In this document: in pieces, positions 28,901 through 37,859 of the stretch | Numbering within the stretch: position 1 is the stretch's first letter | How the letters are laid out: each line of letters starts with the position of its first letter | NCBI GenBank assembly: GCA_964495785.1 | Contig: CAZBXL010000004.1 | Span: forward strand, 1-64,000 | Length of the DNA: 64,000 nucleotides | Source: RFSX01 sp964495785 | GTDB lineage: Bacteria; Bacteroidota; Bacteroidia; Chitinophagales; Saprospiraceae | Direction of reading: 5' to 3' | Made by a program: the position numbers and the translations under genes | The notes under the pieces: generated by a model | What the model was told of the DNA's origin: nothing | Databases searched by the model: none | Seen by the model: the letters and a program-made list of their open reading frames with translations, nothing else

Positions 28901-29577
28901 GATTTGATGTCAAAGACGTACACATGACAGATCTAATCTCAGGACGAGAAACATTAGAAGATATTCAATTCATAGGAGCAGTGGGAGGTTTCTCTAATTC
29001 AGATGTATTGGGTTCTGCTAAGGGTTGGGCAGGCGCTTTTAAGTATAATGAAAAAGCAAAACAAGCCTTAGACAATTTCTTCAAGAGAGATGATGTCTTA
29101 TCGATAGGCATTTGCAATGGTTGTCAGCTTTTTGTAGAATTAAATCTCATCAATCCTGAACATCAGACACCTTCTAAGATGACATTCAATGATTCTCATA
29201 AGCATGAGAGTGCATTTACATCAGTTACGATTCCAGAAAATAATTCGGTCATGTTGAGCTCATTAGCGGGTTCGACTTTAGGAGTATGGATATCACATGG
29301 AGAAGGAAAATTTGTACTTCCAGAAGCAGAATCTAACTATAACATCATAGCACAATACGGATATGACTCCTACCCTGCTAATCCCAATGGCAGTGATTAC
29401 AATGCCGCTATGATAGCCAGTGCCGACGGTAGACACTTAGCAACAATGCCACATATAGAACGGTCTATATTCCCTTGGAACTGGGCTTATTATCCAGAAG
29501 GAAGTGAAGACCAAATTAGTCCATGGATAGAAGCTTTTGTTAATGCAAGGGAGTGGATCATTAAGCAGAATGGGTAG
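25912..29577 (+). CDS. purL: Phosphoribosylformylglycinamidine synthase, large fused type
   Basis: Purine step 4: ATP- and glutamine-dependent FGAR to FGAM. The 1221 aa protein fuses the FGAM synthetase and glutaminase domains (E. coli type, 1295 aa). It has FSQVNSEHCRHKIF (about 163-176), AETHNFPTTVEPFSGAATG, SIHDHGAGG and PTGKDSLSMKQK. The class I glutaminase domain is C-terminal: SIGICNGCQLF with nucleophile Cys1068, and His1181/Glu1183 in PHIER. The ATG at 25912 is preferred over an upstream TTG because MIRFFGST starts the usual N-terminal domain. A gap begins 7 bases after its stop. Confidence 0.97.
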   Translation: MIRFFGSTQDTVFALHLTDTLSDIDIEKLEWLFSDKPIISEHEIKESFIGPRAAMITPWSTNAVEIMQNMGINKVLRIERYQSVNKYGKDYDPMLSEQYAQLDQDIFTIDIVPEDIQYIQDIASYNKQEGLALSEEEITYLNEVAEKKGRQLTDSEIFGFSQVNSEHCRHKIFNGTFIIDGQEKEQSLFQLIKETSKKNHNTIVSAYKDNVAFIEGPDAIQFAPASIDKPDYYERKKFKSIISLKAETHNFPTTVEPFSGAATGSGGEIRDRMAGGKGSIPLAGTALYMTSYPRINNKRSWENGFEARPWLYQSPLDILIKASNGASDFGNKFGQPLICGSLLTFEHSEDGLHQAYDKVIMQAGGIGYGKATQALKDTPQKDDQVIIMGGDNYRIGMGGAAVSSKDTGDTGSTIELNAIQRSNPEMQKRVANVIRSMVELDSNPIVSIHDHGAGGHLNCLSELVEDTGGHINIDALPIGDPTLSDKEIIGNESQERMGLIINDKEVARLKQACERERAPIYHVGHVTNDHKFTFKSDKRSSTPMDVEMDELFGSSPKTILKDDTQSKNYEEITYNAADLYDYVKDVLRIEAVACKDWLTNKVDRCVGGRVAKQQCCGPLQLPLNNVAVMAMDYEGQNGIATSMGHAPIVGLLDAAEGARTAITEALTNLVWAPLKDGLQSVSLSANWMWPAKNPGENARLYEAVEATSQFAIALGINIPTGKDSLSMKQKYKDKQVLAPGTVVISSAGECSDINNIIEPVTKLSGGAIYYVDLSDGHYSLGGSSFAQTRNKIGTAAPKVASTEKLKNTFDTLQSMIKAGHIHAGHDISAGGMITTLLEMCFADNNVGIDVNLDAIAETDIVKLMLSENAGLIIQSNESAIIKTFADQGVDCIKIGDVNSSGNLNITKLSNNYTFKIAEYRDTWYETSYLLDQHQSGKQKAQERYNNYKNQALKYSFPQHHNGIKPIYDINNKPKAAIIREKGSNSEREMAHAMFLAGFDVKDVHMTDLISGRETLEDIQFIGAVGGFSNSDVLGSAKGWAGAFKYNEKAKQALDNFFKRDDVLSIGICNGCQLFVELNLINPEHQTPSKMTFNDSHKHESAFTSVTIPENNSVMLSSLAGSTLGVWISHGEGKFVLPEAESNYNIIAQYGYDSYPANPNGSDYNAAMIASADGRHLATMPHIERSIFPWNWAYYPEGSEDQISPWIEAFVNAREWIIKQNG

Positions 29578-29583
29578 GTTTAT

Positions 29584-29683
29584 NNNNNNNNNNNNNNNNN
29601 NNNNNNNNNNNNNNNNNNNNNNNNNNNNNNNNNNNNNNNNNNNNNNNNNNNNNNNNNNNNNNNNNNNNNNNNNNNNNNNNNNN
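29584..29683. other. Assembly gap (100 N)
   Basis: Exactly 100 ambiguous bases between the stop of purL and the stop of feoB. Both genes look complete, but their adjacency is not proven and genes could be missing. Confidence 0.95.
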
Positions 29684-29691
29684 ACTAAAGA

Positions 29692-31671
29692 CTACTTCAA
29701 TAACTGATACGCCACAAATGCAAAAACATATGCCAATACCAACATCAATAAAAACTGAAAGGCGGCAAACTTCCACGACCTTGTTTCTTTCTTGACGATA
29801 GCGACTGTACTCATGCATTGTAATGCAAAGACATAGAAAAGTAATAAGGATACTGAGGTAGCAATACCAAATCGCTTAGCTCCTGTGCTGAATACTTTTT
29901 CATTTCGGAGTCGTTCTGTGATGGTGCTTTCTTCTTCGGAGCCTATACTGTATATGATAGATAAGGTACCTACAAAAACTTCTCTTGCAGCAAATGAACT
30001 CAATACAGCAATACCTATCTTCCAATCATATCCTAACGGCGCTATAGCAGGCTCTATAAATTTACCCATATGTCCGAGATAAGAATACTCAAGATCGAAT
30101 GATTCTTTAGAGATGGTAACTCCATCAGCTAATTCTGATTGTGCAATCTTATATTGTTCTGCAATATAACTTTCCTGGTTGGGAGAGTTTGTTGATAAGA
30201 ACCATATGATTATTGAGATGGCCAGAATGACCTTACCGGCTTCTACTACAAATGACTTCGTCTTCATATATACCGTTAAGAAGATATTTCTCCAATTCGG
30301 CATTCTGTAAACCGGTAATTCTAAAGACCAGAACGGATTAGATTTGACTTTGCTACGTTTGCTGTAATATAGGGCTACGGCTAATGTCGCTACGACACCT
30401 ATAAAGTACAATCCCAATAACGCCAATCCCTGCAATCCAAAAATAGAACCTTTCTGCTGAGGCATTATCACGGCGATCAATATCGTATAGACTGGTAATC
30501 TTGCACTACAAGTCATCAATGGAGAGGCCATTATGATGGCTAATCTTTCCTTAGGATCATCTATGACCCTTGTCCCCATAATAGCAGGTATAGCACATGC
30601 CCAACTGGACATCAGAGGAATAATACTCTTGCCGCTAAGACCAAATTTACGTAAGAAAGCATCTGATATAAATGAAATTCTGGAGAGATAACCTGTATGC
30701 TCAAGTACGCCTAATAGGAAAAATAATATTGCAATCTGTGGTATAAATATGATTACCCCTCCTATACCTTGAATTATGGCATCAGCAACTAAGTCTTGCA
30801 ACCAACTTTCTGGAATAACTGTCTTAGCATAACTTGATAAACTGGCTATCCCATTATCTATCCAATCCATAGGAAAAGCAGAAATGGTAAATACAGCTTG
30901 AAAAACAATATAGAGTACAAACAAAAATATCAGCAGCCCGTATATAGGATGTAATAAGATCTTATCCCAACTTTTAGTTGATTGTAGATAATCAAAAACC
31001 TGATCCCTTTGTATTGTTGACTTTACAATTGATGATATTATTTTTTGACGTTTGTGAAATCCGTCTTGTATTAACTTATCATCTTCTGGGCTCGGGAAAG
31101 CGATAACTCTTCTATAATTATTTTCAATTAAGTCACCTTCGAATGTATCATAGGCACTTCTACAAACTGAATTCGGAATCTTGAAACTATTCTTTTGGAT
31201 AGCCAGTTTTAGATCTTCTAATCCATCACCCGTTCTTGAATTCATGAGGATGATATCACATCCTAAGCGATCTGAAAGTGCCTTTTGATCTATTAGTATT
31301 TTATTTTTTTCTAAGTCATCTTTATAATTAATTACTAAAACGAGAGGCACTTCAAGATCAGCTACTTCAGAAAACAACAATAGGCTATCTTCGATTTGCA
31401 TTCCATTAGCAATGAAGATTATTGGAAATTCATACTCAGCGTAATTTAGAATTTCTGACTTAGCAATAACTTCTTCAGGAGCTGTCGAACTTAGAGACTT
31501 CAATCCGGGAAGATCAACAATTTCAAAACCTTCAAAAGACCCAGTCTTTCTCTCAACCGTAACTCCACTAAAGTTTCCTACCTTCTGATTCATGCCTGTA
31601 AGCAGATTGAAAAGTGTACTCTTTCCAGAATTAGGCTTACCTACTAAGGCGATACTATCGTGTTCTTGCAT
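29692..31671 (-). CDS. feoB: Ferrous iron transport protein B
   Basis: Inner membrane Fe(II) importer with an N-terminal G domain: G1 GKPNSGKST (about 11-19), G3 DLPGLKSL, and NYKDD in the G4 position. The transmembrane core follows from about residue 235, with the nucleoside-recognition gate motifs SFISDAFLRKFGLSGKS, PAIMGTR and SSFAAREVFVG. At 659 aa it is shorter than E. coli FeoB (773), as common in Bacteroidetes. It starts 2 bases after the feoA stop and ends 8 bases from the gap. Confidence 0.95.
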   Translation of the reverse strand: MQEHDSIALVGKPNSGKSTLFNLLTGMNQKVGNFSGVTVERKTGSFEGFEIVDLPGLKSLSSTAPEEVIAKSEILNYAEYEFPIIFIANGMQIEDSLLLFSEVADLEVPLVLVINYKDDLEKNKILIDQKALSDRLGCDIILMNSRTGDGLEDLKLAIQKNSFKIPNSVCRSAYDTFEGDLIENNYRRVIAFPSPEDDKLIQDGFHKRQKIISSIVKSTIQRDQVFDYLQSTKSWDKILLHPIYGLLIFLFVLYIVFQAVFTISAFPMDWIDNGIASLSSYAKTVIPESWLQDLVADAIIQGIGGVIIFIPQIAILFFLLGVLEHTGYLSRISFISDAFLRKFGLSGKSIIPLMSSWACAIPAIMGTRVIDDPKERLAIIMASPLMTCSARLPVYTILIAVIMPQQKGSIFGLQGLALLGLYFIGVVATLAVALYYSKRSKVKSNPFWSLELPVYRMPNWRNIFLTVYMKTKSFVVEAGKVILAISIIIWFLSTNSPNQESYIAEQYKIAQSELADGVTISKESFDLEYSYLGHMGKFIEPAIAPLGYDWKIGIAVLSSFAAREVFVGTLSIIYSIGSEEESTITERLRNEKVFSTGAKRFGIATSVSLLLFYVFALQCMSTVAIVKKETRSWKFAAFQFLLMLVLAYVFAFVAYQLLK

Positions 31672-31673
31672 CG

Positions 31674-31898
31674 CTATATTTTTATAAGGTCTATACTATC
31701 AAAATCTGATGCTCTAAGACTTAACATCTTACCACCGACTGTGAAGTTGACAAGCTGAGTGTAAGATGGACTGTAGTTCTTAGTGAGGACGGTGCCTAAG
31801 GATATACCATTGGCTAATAGATATTTACGAAACTCAATGTCACCTTTAATCTCTATAACAATAGCTCGCTCGCCTTCTAATATTGTGTGCTTATCCAA
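31674..31898 (-). CDS. feoA: Ferrous iron transport protein A
   Basis: A 74 aa SH3-like accessory protein of the Feo system, with EFRKYLLANGISLGTVL and the final FDSIDLIKI. The first codon is TTG: no ATG or GTG gives a better in-frame start. It is the first gene of feoAB, spaced 2 bases from feoB. Its upstream region carries overlapping palindromes that look like a metal-regulator operator. Confidence 0.88.
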   Translation of the reverse strand: MDKHTILEGERAIVIEIKGDIEFRKYLLANGISLGTVLTKNYSPSYTQLVNFTVGGKMLSLRASDFDSIDLIKI

Positions 31899-31918
31899 TC
31901 GGAAAATTGATTTGAATA

Positions 31919-31954
31919 CAAATAAATATAATTATTTGGATTTAATCTAAATAA
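31919..31954. promoter_or_regulatory. Overlapping palindromes upstream of feoAB, candidate metal-regulator operator
   Basis: Repeat 1: CAAATAA (31919-31925), six bases, TTATTTG (31932-31938). Repeat 2: TTATTTGGATT (31932-31942), one base, AATCTAAATAA (31944-31954), symmetric in 10 of 11 pairs. The second recalls the general form of DtxR/MntR-family sites (T-rich arm, GG/CC-like core, A-rich arm). Both end within 60 bases of the feoA start, where they could overlap the promoter. The regulator is not in the window. Confidence 0.5.
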
Positions 31955-32080
31955 AATACAAATTCTTATTATTAATGATCCAACAGGCACACTAAGATTA
32001 ACCACGATCTAATTACAATCGTAATTGACTAACTTGCTTTTAGAATAGAATGAAACAAAAAAATCTTGAAATGACATCTC

Positions 32081-32899
32081 ATGAAGGATAAGATCGCTAC
32101 CATAAGAAAATTAGAAATTTATAGATATATCGATAATGAGAAACTGAAAGTAGAAGATAGTATATCTATAGAAGAACCATTAGAGATAGTTTTAAATTCT
32201 GCTACACTTGATAAACCTAAGTCTATCTCTATAACTATGAGAACTCCTGGAGATGACAAAGCATTGGCACTCGGCTTTCTGATGACTGAGGGTATCATTA
32301 ATAATATGATACAAATCGAATCCGTCAAAGTAGGAGAAAATAAAATCATTATAGGAATAAAGTCTGATGTAACATTAGATTTAAAAAAACTTGATAGACA
32401 CTTTTACACTTCAAGCAGTTGCGGTGTATGTGGTAAGTCAAGCATAGAATCTGTCAATACCATATCTGATTACGAACCAACATATCACAACTTATCTATT
32501 AGATCCGAAGTCATCAAATTACTACCTGCTGCACTAAGAGAAGCTCAGGATATATTTCTACAAACTGGAGGGCTACATGCAGCAGCGCTTTGTGATATTA
32601 ATGGATCGATTATAAGTATTACAGAAGATGTAGGTAGACATAATGCTTTAGATAAATTAATCGGTCATCAATTCATAAAAGATACATTACCCTTAGATAA
32701 ATCTATTGTTCTACTGAGTGGTCGTATTAGTTTTGAATTGGTTCAAAAATCTATAATGGCGGGTGTACAATGTATTGTTGCAGTAGGTGCTCCGTCAAGC
32801 TTAGCGGTAGAATTAGCTGATGAGTATGATGTCACAATAGTCGGTTTTGCTAAAGCCAATAAGTTTAATGTATATACTGGTCATCACAGGATACAATAG
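32081..32899 (+). CDS. fdhD: Formate dehydrogenase accessory sulfurtransferase
   Basis: A 272 aa protein that delivers sulfur from IscS-type desulfurases to the molybdenum cofactor of formate dehydrogenases. It has the two catalytic cysteines in SSCGVCGK (C114, C117), and FLQTGGLHAAAL, EDVGRHNALDKLIG and SGRISFELVQKS downstream. It is divergent from feoAB and 155 bases upstream of the molybdoenzyme gene it should serve. Confidence 0.95.
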   Translation: MKDKIATIRKLEIYRYIDNEKLKVEDSISIEEPLEIVLNSATLDKPKSISITMRTPGDDKALALGFLMTEGIINNMIQIESVKVGENKIIIGIKSDVTLDLKKLDRHFYTSSSCGVCGKSSIESVNTISDYEPTYHNLSIRSEVIKLLPAALREAQDIFLQTGGLHAAALCDINGSIISITEDVGRHNALDKLIGHQFIKDTLPLDKSIVLLSGRISFELVQKSIMAGVQCIVAVGAPSSLAVELADEYDVTIVGFAKANKFNVYTGHHRIQ

Positions 32900-33054
32900 A
32901 AATATTCTTGTTTTGATATGACTACTGAAAATCAATTTATAAGAGAATACTACTTGTTAGAATTCTTATCTTTTCAATATAAATCATCGGTGACTATTGT
33001 CCAATACAAAAGTGACTATTAAGTATAATTTAGAATCGTTATCTTAGACTATAT

Positions 33055-35358
33055 ATGAAAGAAGAAAAAGAAATAAAGGCAGCCCTGACATCTGAAAAGT
33101 TGACTGGAATTAATTTGGATAGACCTAAGAAATCTGCTGCGGGATTACCTGCTGTCGTTTCTTCTATGAAACATATATCCTCTGAAGCAGGACTTATAAG
33201 AGGTAATAAAGCGCTATTAGAACTTAATCAAAAAGGAGGCATTGATTGCCCTGGGTGTGCATGGCCTGATCCTGATGATGACAGAAGTAGTGTCGCCGAA
33301 TATTGTGAAAATGGCGCTAAGGCCATAGCAGAAGAAGCCACTAAGAAAACATTAAAGCCTCAGTTTTTTACTGATAACAGCGTCGAGCACTTAGCACAAT
33401 TATCTGATTATGAAATAGGAAGGTCTGGCAGAATAGCACAGCCGATGTATCTAGCAGAAGGAGCAAGTCACTACGCAGAACTAAGTTGGGCGGAAGCTTT
33501 CGAAAAAATAGGTCAACACTTAAATAATTTAGCAAGTCCTAATGAGGCTATCTTTTATACTTCAGGAAGGACGAGTAATGAAGCTGCATTTTTATATCAA
33601 TTATTTGTAAGAGCTTACGGGACCAATAATCTTCCTGACTGCAGTAATATGTGTCATGAAAGTAGTGGCGCTGCCCTATCTGAAACATTGGGTATAGGCA
33701 AAGGCTCTGTCACATTACAAGATTTCTATGAGACAGAGTTAATCATCATCATGGGTCAGAATCCTGGGACTAATCATCCCAGAATGTTAAGTGCTCTTGA
33801 GAAAGCCAAATTTAATGGAGCAAAAATCATATCAGTCAATCCACTTAAGGAAGCGGGGTTAATGGGATTTAATCATCCGCAAAGACTTAAAGGCATTCTT
33901 GGTCTTGCCACAGAACTGACTGATCTATATCTCCAGATAAGGATCAATGCAGACATGGCATTACTACAAGCTATGGCTAAGATGCTGATATTAAAAGAAG
34001 AGAAGAAAGATGGTGTCTTAGATCTTTCCTTTATAGACCAAAAAACAAATGGCTACCAACAGTATTTAGATCATCTATATACCTTAGATCTTGACTCACT
34101 TATATCAGAGACAGGTTTAGAAAGATCTCTTATAGAGCAAGCTGTAGAGCTTATCGCAAATAAGAAAAAAATTATTATCTGTTGGGCCATGGGCCTTACC
34201 CAACATAAGAACTCTGTCAACACGCTCAAAGAAATCGTCAACATCTTACTCTTAAAAGGGAGCATCGGTAAGCCTGGTGCTGGGACTTGTCCTGTTAGAG
34301 GTCATAGTAATGTCCAAGGCGACAGAACGATGGGTATACATGAAAAACCAGCCACATACATTCTGGATAATATTGAAAAAGTCTTTGACTTTTCTCCACC
34401 ACGTGAGCATGGATATGATACTGTGGGAGCTATAGAAGCTATGTATGAAGGTAAGGCTAAAGTCTTCTTTGGCTTAGGAGGTAATTTTCTATCTGCTACT
34501 CCGGACACCAATTATACAGCCAGAGCTCTGCAGAATTGCAACCTAACGGTACACGTATCAACGAAGCTCAACAGAAGTCACTTAGTACATGGCAAAGAAG
34601 CCATTATCCTACCCTGCTTAGCAAGGACTGATATAGATATAGTTAATGGCAAAAAGCAGTTTGTCTCTGTAGAGAATTCCATGGGAGTTGTACATACGAG
34701 CCAAGGAAGCTTGCAACCAGTCTCTGATAAGCTGTTAAGTGAGCCCGCAATTATTTGTCATTTGGCAAAAGCCACATTAAAAAACTCTGTAGTTCATTGG
34801 GACAGATACGCTGAGCATTATGATTATATACGAGATGATATAGAGCAGGTTATTAAAGGGTTTGAAAATTATAATGAAAGAGTGAGAGAACCTGCTGGTT
34901 TCTATTTACCTAATTGTGCTCGAGATAATAGATATGAAACTAAAAGCGGTAAAGCAGAATTCTCAGTATCAAAATATGAGGGTATCACTATCGGCAAAGA
35001 TGAATTTATTATGATGACAGTCAGAAGTCATGATCAATTCAATACAACCATCTACGGTCTCAATGATAGATACCGAGGCATTCATAATGAAAGACGTATT
35101 ATTATGATGAACCCTGCTGATATGAAAGATCTAAATCTTAATGAAAAAGACATTGTCGATCTGTATAATTATGATGATGATAGAATACGTGTTGCAGAGA
35201 CATTTTTAGTCGTTCCGTATGAGATTCCAACACGATGTGTTGCAACATACTTTCCAGAAGCCAATGTGCTTATCTCTATAAAACAGAAAGCCTATAAGAG
35301 CAACACGCCTGCATCTAAATCTTGTATCATAAAAATTAAAAAACAAAAAGATAAATAA
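33055..35358 (+). CDS. FdhF/YdeP-family molybdopterin oxidoreductase (formate-dehydrogenase-like)
   Basis: A 767 aa cytoplasmic enzyme of the DMSO reductase superfamily. The N-terminus has CPGC (65-68) and Cys84, a reduced cluster-binding set typical of YdeP proteins. NMCHESSG places Cys200-His201 at the position of the Mo/W ligand (Sec-His in E. coli FdhH). The bis-MGD-binding regions show IIIMGQNPGTNHPR, ISVNPLKEAG and GHSNVQGDRTMG, and the C-terminal domain runs from about 640. Members of this family are annotated as formate dehydrogenases or acid-resistance proteins; activity is unproven. fdhD is just upstream, but no electron-transfer subunits are present. Confidence 0.88.
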   Translation: MKEEKEIKAALTSEKLTGINLDRPKKSAAGLPAVVSSMKHISSEAGLIRGNKALLELNQKGGIDCPGCAWPDPDDDRSSVAEYCENGAKAIAEEATKKTLKPQFFTDNSVEHLAQLSDYEIGRSGRIAQPMYLAEGASHYAELSWAEAFEKIGQHLNNLASPNEAIFYTSGRTSNEAAFLYQLFVRAYGTNNLPDCSNMCHESSGAALSETLGIGKGSVTLQDFYETELIIIMGQNPGTNHPRMLSALEKAKFNGAKIISVNPLKEAGLMGFNHPQRLKGILGLATELTDLYLQIRINADMALLQAMAKMLILKEEKKDGVLDLSFIDQKTNGYQQYLDHLYTLDLDSLISETGLERSLIEQAVELIANKKKIIICWAMGLTQHKNSVNTLKEIVNILLLKGSIGKPGAGTCPVRGHSNVQGDRTMGIHEKPATYILDNIEKVFDFSPPREHGYDTVGAIEAMYEGKAKVFFGLGGNFLSATPDTNYTARALQNCNLTVHVSTKLNRSHLVHGKEAIILPCLARTDIDIVNGKKQFVSVENSMGVVHTSQGSLQPVSDKLLSEPAIICHLAKATLKNSVVHWDRYAEHYDYIRDDIEQVIKGFENYNERVREPAGFYLPNCARDNRYETKSGKAEFSVSKYEGITIGKDEFIMMTVRSHDQFNTTIYGLNDRYRGIHNERRIIMMNPADMKDLNLNEKDIVDLYNYDDDRIRVAETFLVVPYEIPTRCVATYFPEANVLISIKQKAYKSNTPASKSCIIKIKKQKDK

Positions 35359-35362
35359 GGCT

Positions 35363-36058
35363 TTAGTTTGCTGCAGACAGCTTGAAACGTTTACCTACTA
35401 AATAACTCACCCAGAATACCCATATGGAATCCAATATAAAAGATATGATTTGTATAGGCGGTAGGTAGTCGATTAAATACTTAGTTTCAAATATAAAAAA
35501 TACAATGAGACTCAAGCATACACAGAACATACCATAATAAGAATGAAGGCCTAAGTAGTCTCTGTTTTTATAATATTCTAAGAATAGTGGAATTAAAGCA
35601 ATCAGTCCAAGAATTCCAGTGATGGTAACAAAAGTATCATGCATCTGGGTGCTTAGAAATATAAACATTGTCATAGACAGCATTCCTGCATATTTTGTTA
35701 TAGTTATATTTCTATTTTGATCATTAAAAATATGAGGGATTATATAGAAGAAAGATATCATCCCAATAGCTAAGATGACATGACCTACCTTAGCAGTGAT
35801 ACGTATCTTCTGAAATAGATCACTATCGCTGTTGTCTAACATCAAGTCACAGAACAGATTGTTAGAATAACTATAAAAACCTCCTTCTTCTAATAAAAAA
35901 TTATATGCTGATAGGTGCAGTATCACATAAAATATAATACAAGTCGGTGCTAAAAATATGATTTGACTTTTTTTCAAGATAGGTACCTCTAATTTGTATT
36001 GTTGCTTGATTGTTAAGCGTAATATATTATAAATGAACACCTTAGAGCAATAGAACAA
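35363..36058 (-). CDS. Six-helix membrane protein of unknown function
   Basis: A membrane protein with six to seven hydrophobic helices: LAPTCIIFYVILHL, VILAIGMISFFYIIP, AGMLSMTMFIFL, ITGILGLIALIPLFLEYY, MFCVCLSLIVFFIF and ILDSIWVFWVSYLV. It resembles DUF998-type proteins in layout only. The start is uncertain: the longest frame begins with a TTG at 36058, but a TTG at 35977 (LKKSQIIFLAP) would be equally natural, and there is no in-frame ATG. The gene is convergent with the molybdoenzyme, with 4 bases between them. Confidence 0.55.
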   Translation of the reverse strand: MFYCSKVFIYNILRLTIKQQYKLEVPILKKSQIIFLAPTCIIFYVILHLSAYNFLLEEGGFYSYSNNLFCDLMLDNSDSDLFQKIRITAKVGHVILAIGMISFFYIIPHIFNDQNRNITITKYAGMLSMTMFIFLSTQMHDTFVTITGILGLIALIPLFLEYYKNRDYLGLHSYYGMFCVCLSLIVFFIFETKYLIDYLPPIQIISFILDSIWVFWVSYLVGKRFKLSAAN

Positions 36059-36282
36059 AATCTATATCAAATTAGGCGACTCGTAACCAAGTTAAATGAA
36101 TGATGAAGGTAATGAAATTGATGATTAGCATAATGAAAATTTTAAAGCAATCAATTTCTATACTTAGAGTAAATAAATTTTTATTCTAAACATTTTACAA
36201 ATCAGAATTCTCTTTTTATTATAAATATTGAGTATTAAATAATGCCGCATGTTGGTTTATAACAACTCAATTTTGCTTTATC

Positions 36283-36290
36283 TATATTTG
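36283..36290 (+). promoter_or_regulatory. Bacteroidetes -7 promoter element for the PhnA-like gene
   Basis: TATATTTG matches TAnnTTTG exactly, 45 bases upstream of the ATG at 36335. The -33 position is weak. The remainder of the 276-base gap 36059-36334 is AT-rich and shows no gene. Confidence 0.5.
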
Positions 36291-36334
36291 AACATCAAAC
36301 ATTAAATATCTTATATTTTAAATATCAGAAAAAC

Positions 36335-36898
36335 ATGAGCATCTCCCAATCATTATTAGATAGATCTGAATCTCGATGTGAACTTTGTAGTCGTGGTAAC
36401 GAATTATCAATACACGTCGTAAGCCCAAGATCTGGAGATAATGACACTGATGTCGTTGTTGTATGCTCTGATTGCAGTAATCAGTTAGAAGACACCAAAA
36501 ACTTAAATGAAAATCACTGGAGATGCCTCAATGAAAGCATGTGGAATGCAGAACCATCTGTACAAGTCACCGTCTATAGATTATTAAACGAATTGTCTCA
36601 TACCTCATGGGCAACGGATCTAAAAAATCAAATTTATATGGATGAAACGACCACAGAATGGGCAGAGTCATCTGACTCTACGGCCATTGTCCATAAAGAT
36701 GCCAATGGACATATCCTCCAATCTGGAGATAGTGTCGTACTGATCCAAGATCTCAAAGTGAAAGGGGCTAACTTCACAGCTAAGCGAGGAACAGCAGTAC
36801 GACGTATCTCGCTCGTGCATGATAATCCTAATCATATAGAAGGCCGCGTTGAAGATCAACATATAGTTATACTGACTCAGTATGTCAAAAAAACATAG
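36335..36898 (+). CDS. PhnA-family zinc-ribbon protein
   Basis: A 187 aa protein with an N-terminal zinc ribbon made by CELC (15-18) and CSDC (44-47), and a C-terminal PhnA domain (about 116-185; DANGHILQSGDSVVLIQDLKVKG). PhnA was named from the phosphonate region of E. coli, but the role of the family is not established, and no phn genes are nearby. A TAnnTTTG promoter element lies upstream. Confidence 0.85.
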   Translation: MSISQSLLDRSESRCELCSRGNELSIHVVSPRSGDNDTDVVVVCSDCSNQLEDTKNLNENHWRCLNESMWNAEPSVQVTVYRLLNELSHTSWATDLKNQIYMDETTTEWAESSDSTAIVHKDANGHILQSGDSVVLIQDLKVKGANFTAKRGTAVRRISLVHDNPNHIEGRVEDQHIVILTQYVKKT

Positions 36899-36967
36899 GC
36901 ATTATTAAACATTTGTTAAGCTGAATATTATAATACCTCAGGTGATACAAAAAATCTATTTTTAGTT

Positions 36968-37675
36968 ATGCGTAACTATCTTGCATATTATGTTCTAACA
37001 ATCTTACTTCTCTGCTGCTCGTGTAGTCCAAAAATGTATTATCAAGAAGGATACATAGACAGCGATATACCGGCCGTGCAGAATGCATCAAATTCTGACA
37101 TCTATTTTGAAACTCGATTTGCTGGTGATGCTATAGACTACCTAATTTTTGAACTCGATATAGAAAATAGCTCAGATCAGGACTTACCGCTTTCTGTATT
37201 AGATATTTCCCTCGTCCTTCAAGATTATGATAATAATGAAACAATGGAGATATATCCGTTTGATAAAAACACATTAATAAAAGAATTAGAAGAAAGAAGG
37301 CGAATACTCAAAAGCGAAAAAAGAACGAGAAACATTGCTGGTATTGTAGGAGTAGGACTAAGTGTTTTTGCAGTAGGTGCTTCTGGAAATACATACGATG
37401 CACTTAATGCTGCTGCTATCGCAACTGACATCACCGCAGAAATCATATATGACAATAGGTCATACGCCTTAATGGATGGAGATATAGAAACGCAGACACA
37501 ATATGTAGATGAATGGGTTCTGGATGATGTCCTTATACCATCTGATATGACCACATCATACGACCTTATTTTTCCCAGCACCTTAATTAATGGCAAGGCT
37601 ATTCTTAATATCCAAAATGATGATATCAGGTATAAGCAAGAATATGTATTTGAAATCGTAGAACTCAAACAATAA
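36968..37675 (+). CDS. Predicted lipoprotein of unknown function
   Basis: A 235 aa protein with an N-terminal signal and lipobox (LLCCSCSP; acylated Cys about residue 19). A beta-rich N-terminal half is followed by an ERRRILKSEKRTRN helix and a Gly/Ala-rich hydrophobic stretch (about 122-140), possibly membrane-inserting. The C-terminal half is again beta-like. I do not recognise the family. It lies 69 bases downstream of the PhnA gene. Confidence 0.65.
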   Translation: MRNYLAYYVLTILLLCCSCSPKMYYQEGYIDSDIPAVQNASNSDIYFETRFAGDAIDYLIFELDIENSSDQDLPLSVLDISLVLQDYDNNETMEIYPFDKNTLIKELEERRRILKSEKRTRNIAGIVGVGLSVFAVGASGNTYDALNAAAIATDITAEIIYDNRSYALMDGDIETQTQYVDEWVLDDVLIPSDMTTSYDLIFPSTLINGKAILNIQNDDIRYKQEYVFEIVELKQ

Positions 37676-37859
37676 ATTCTCTTCTAATCTCAATCTGTTA
37701 TAAGTCTATCTCTTTTCTTCTGATCTTAATTCAATTATTTCGGTATGCCCCATTGAGCCTATTGAGCTAAATTTTGTCTTTAGATCATGATTATTATTTT
37801 AGTCTATCTTTAGCTTCGAGATATGAAGATTATTAAATTGTATGTAACAATAAATCGCT

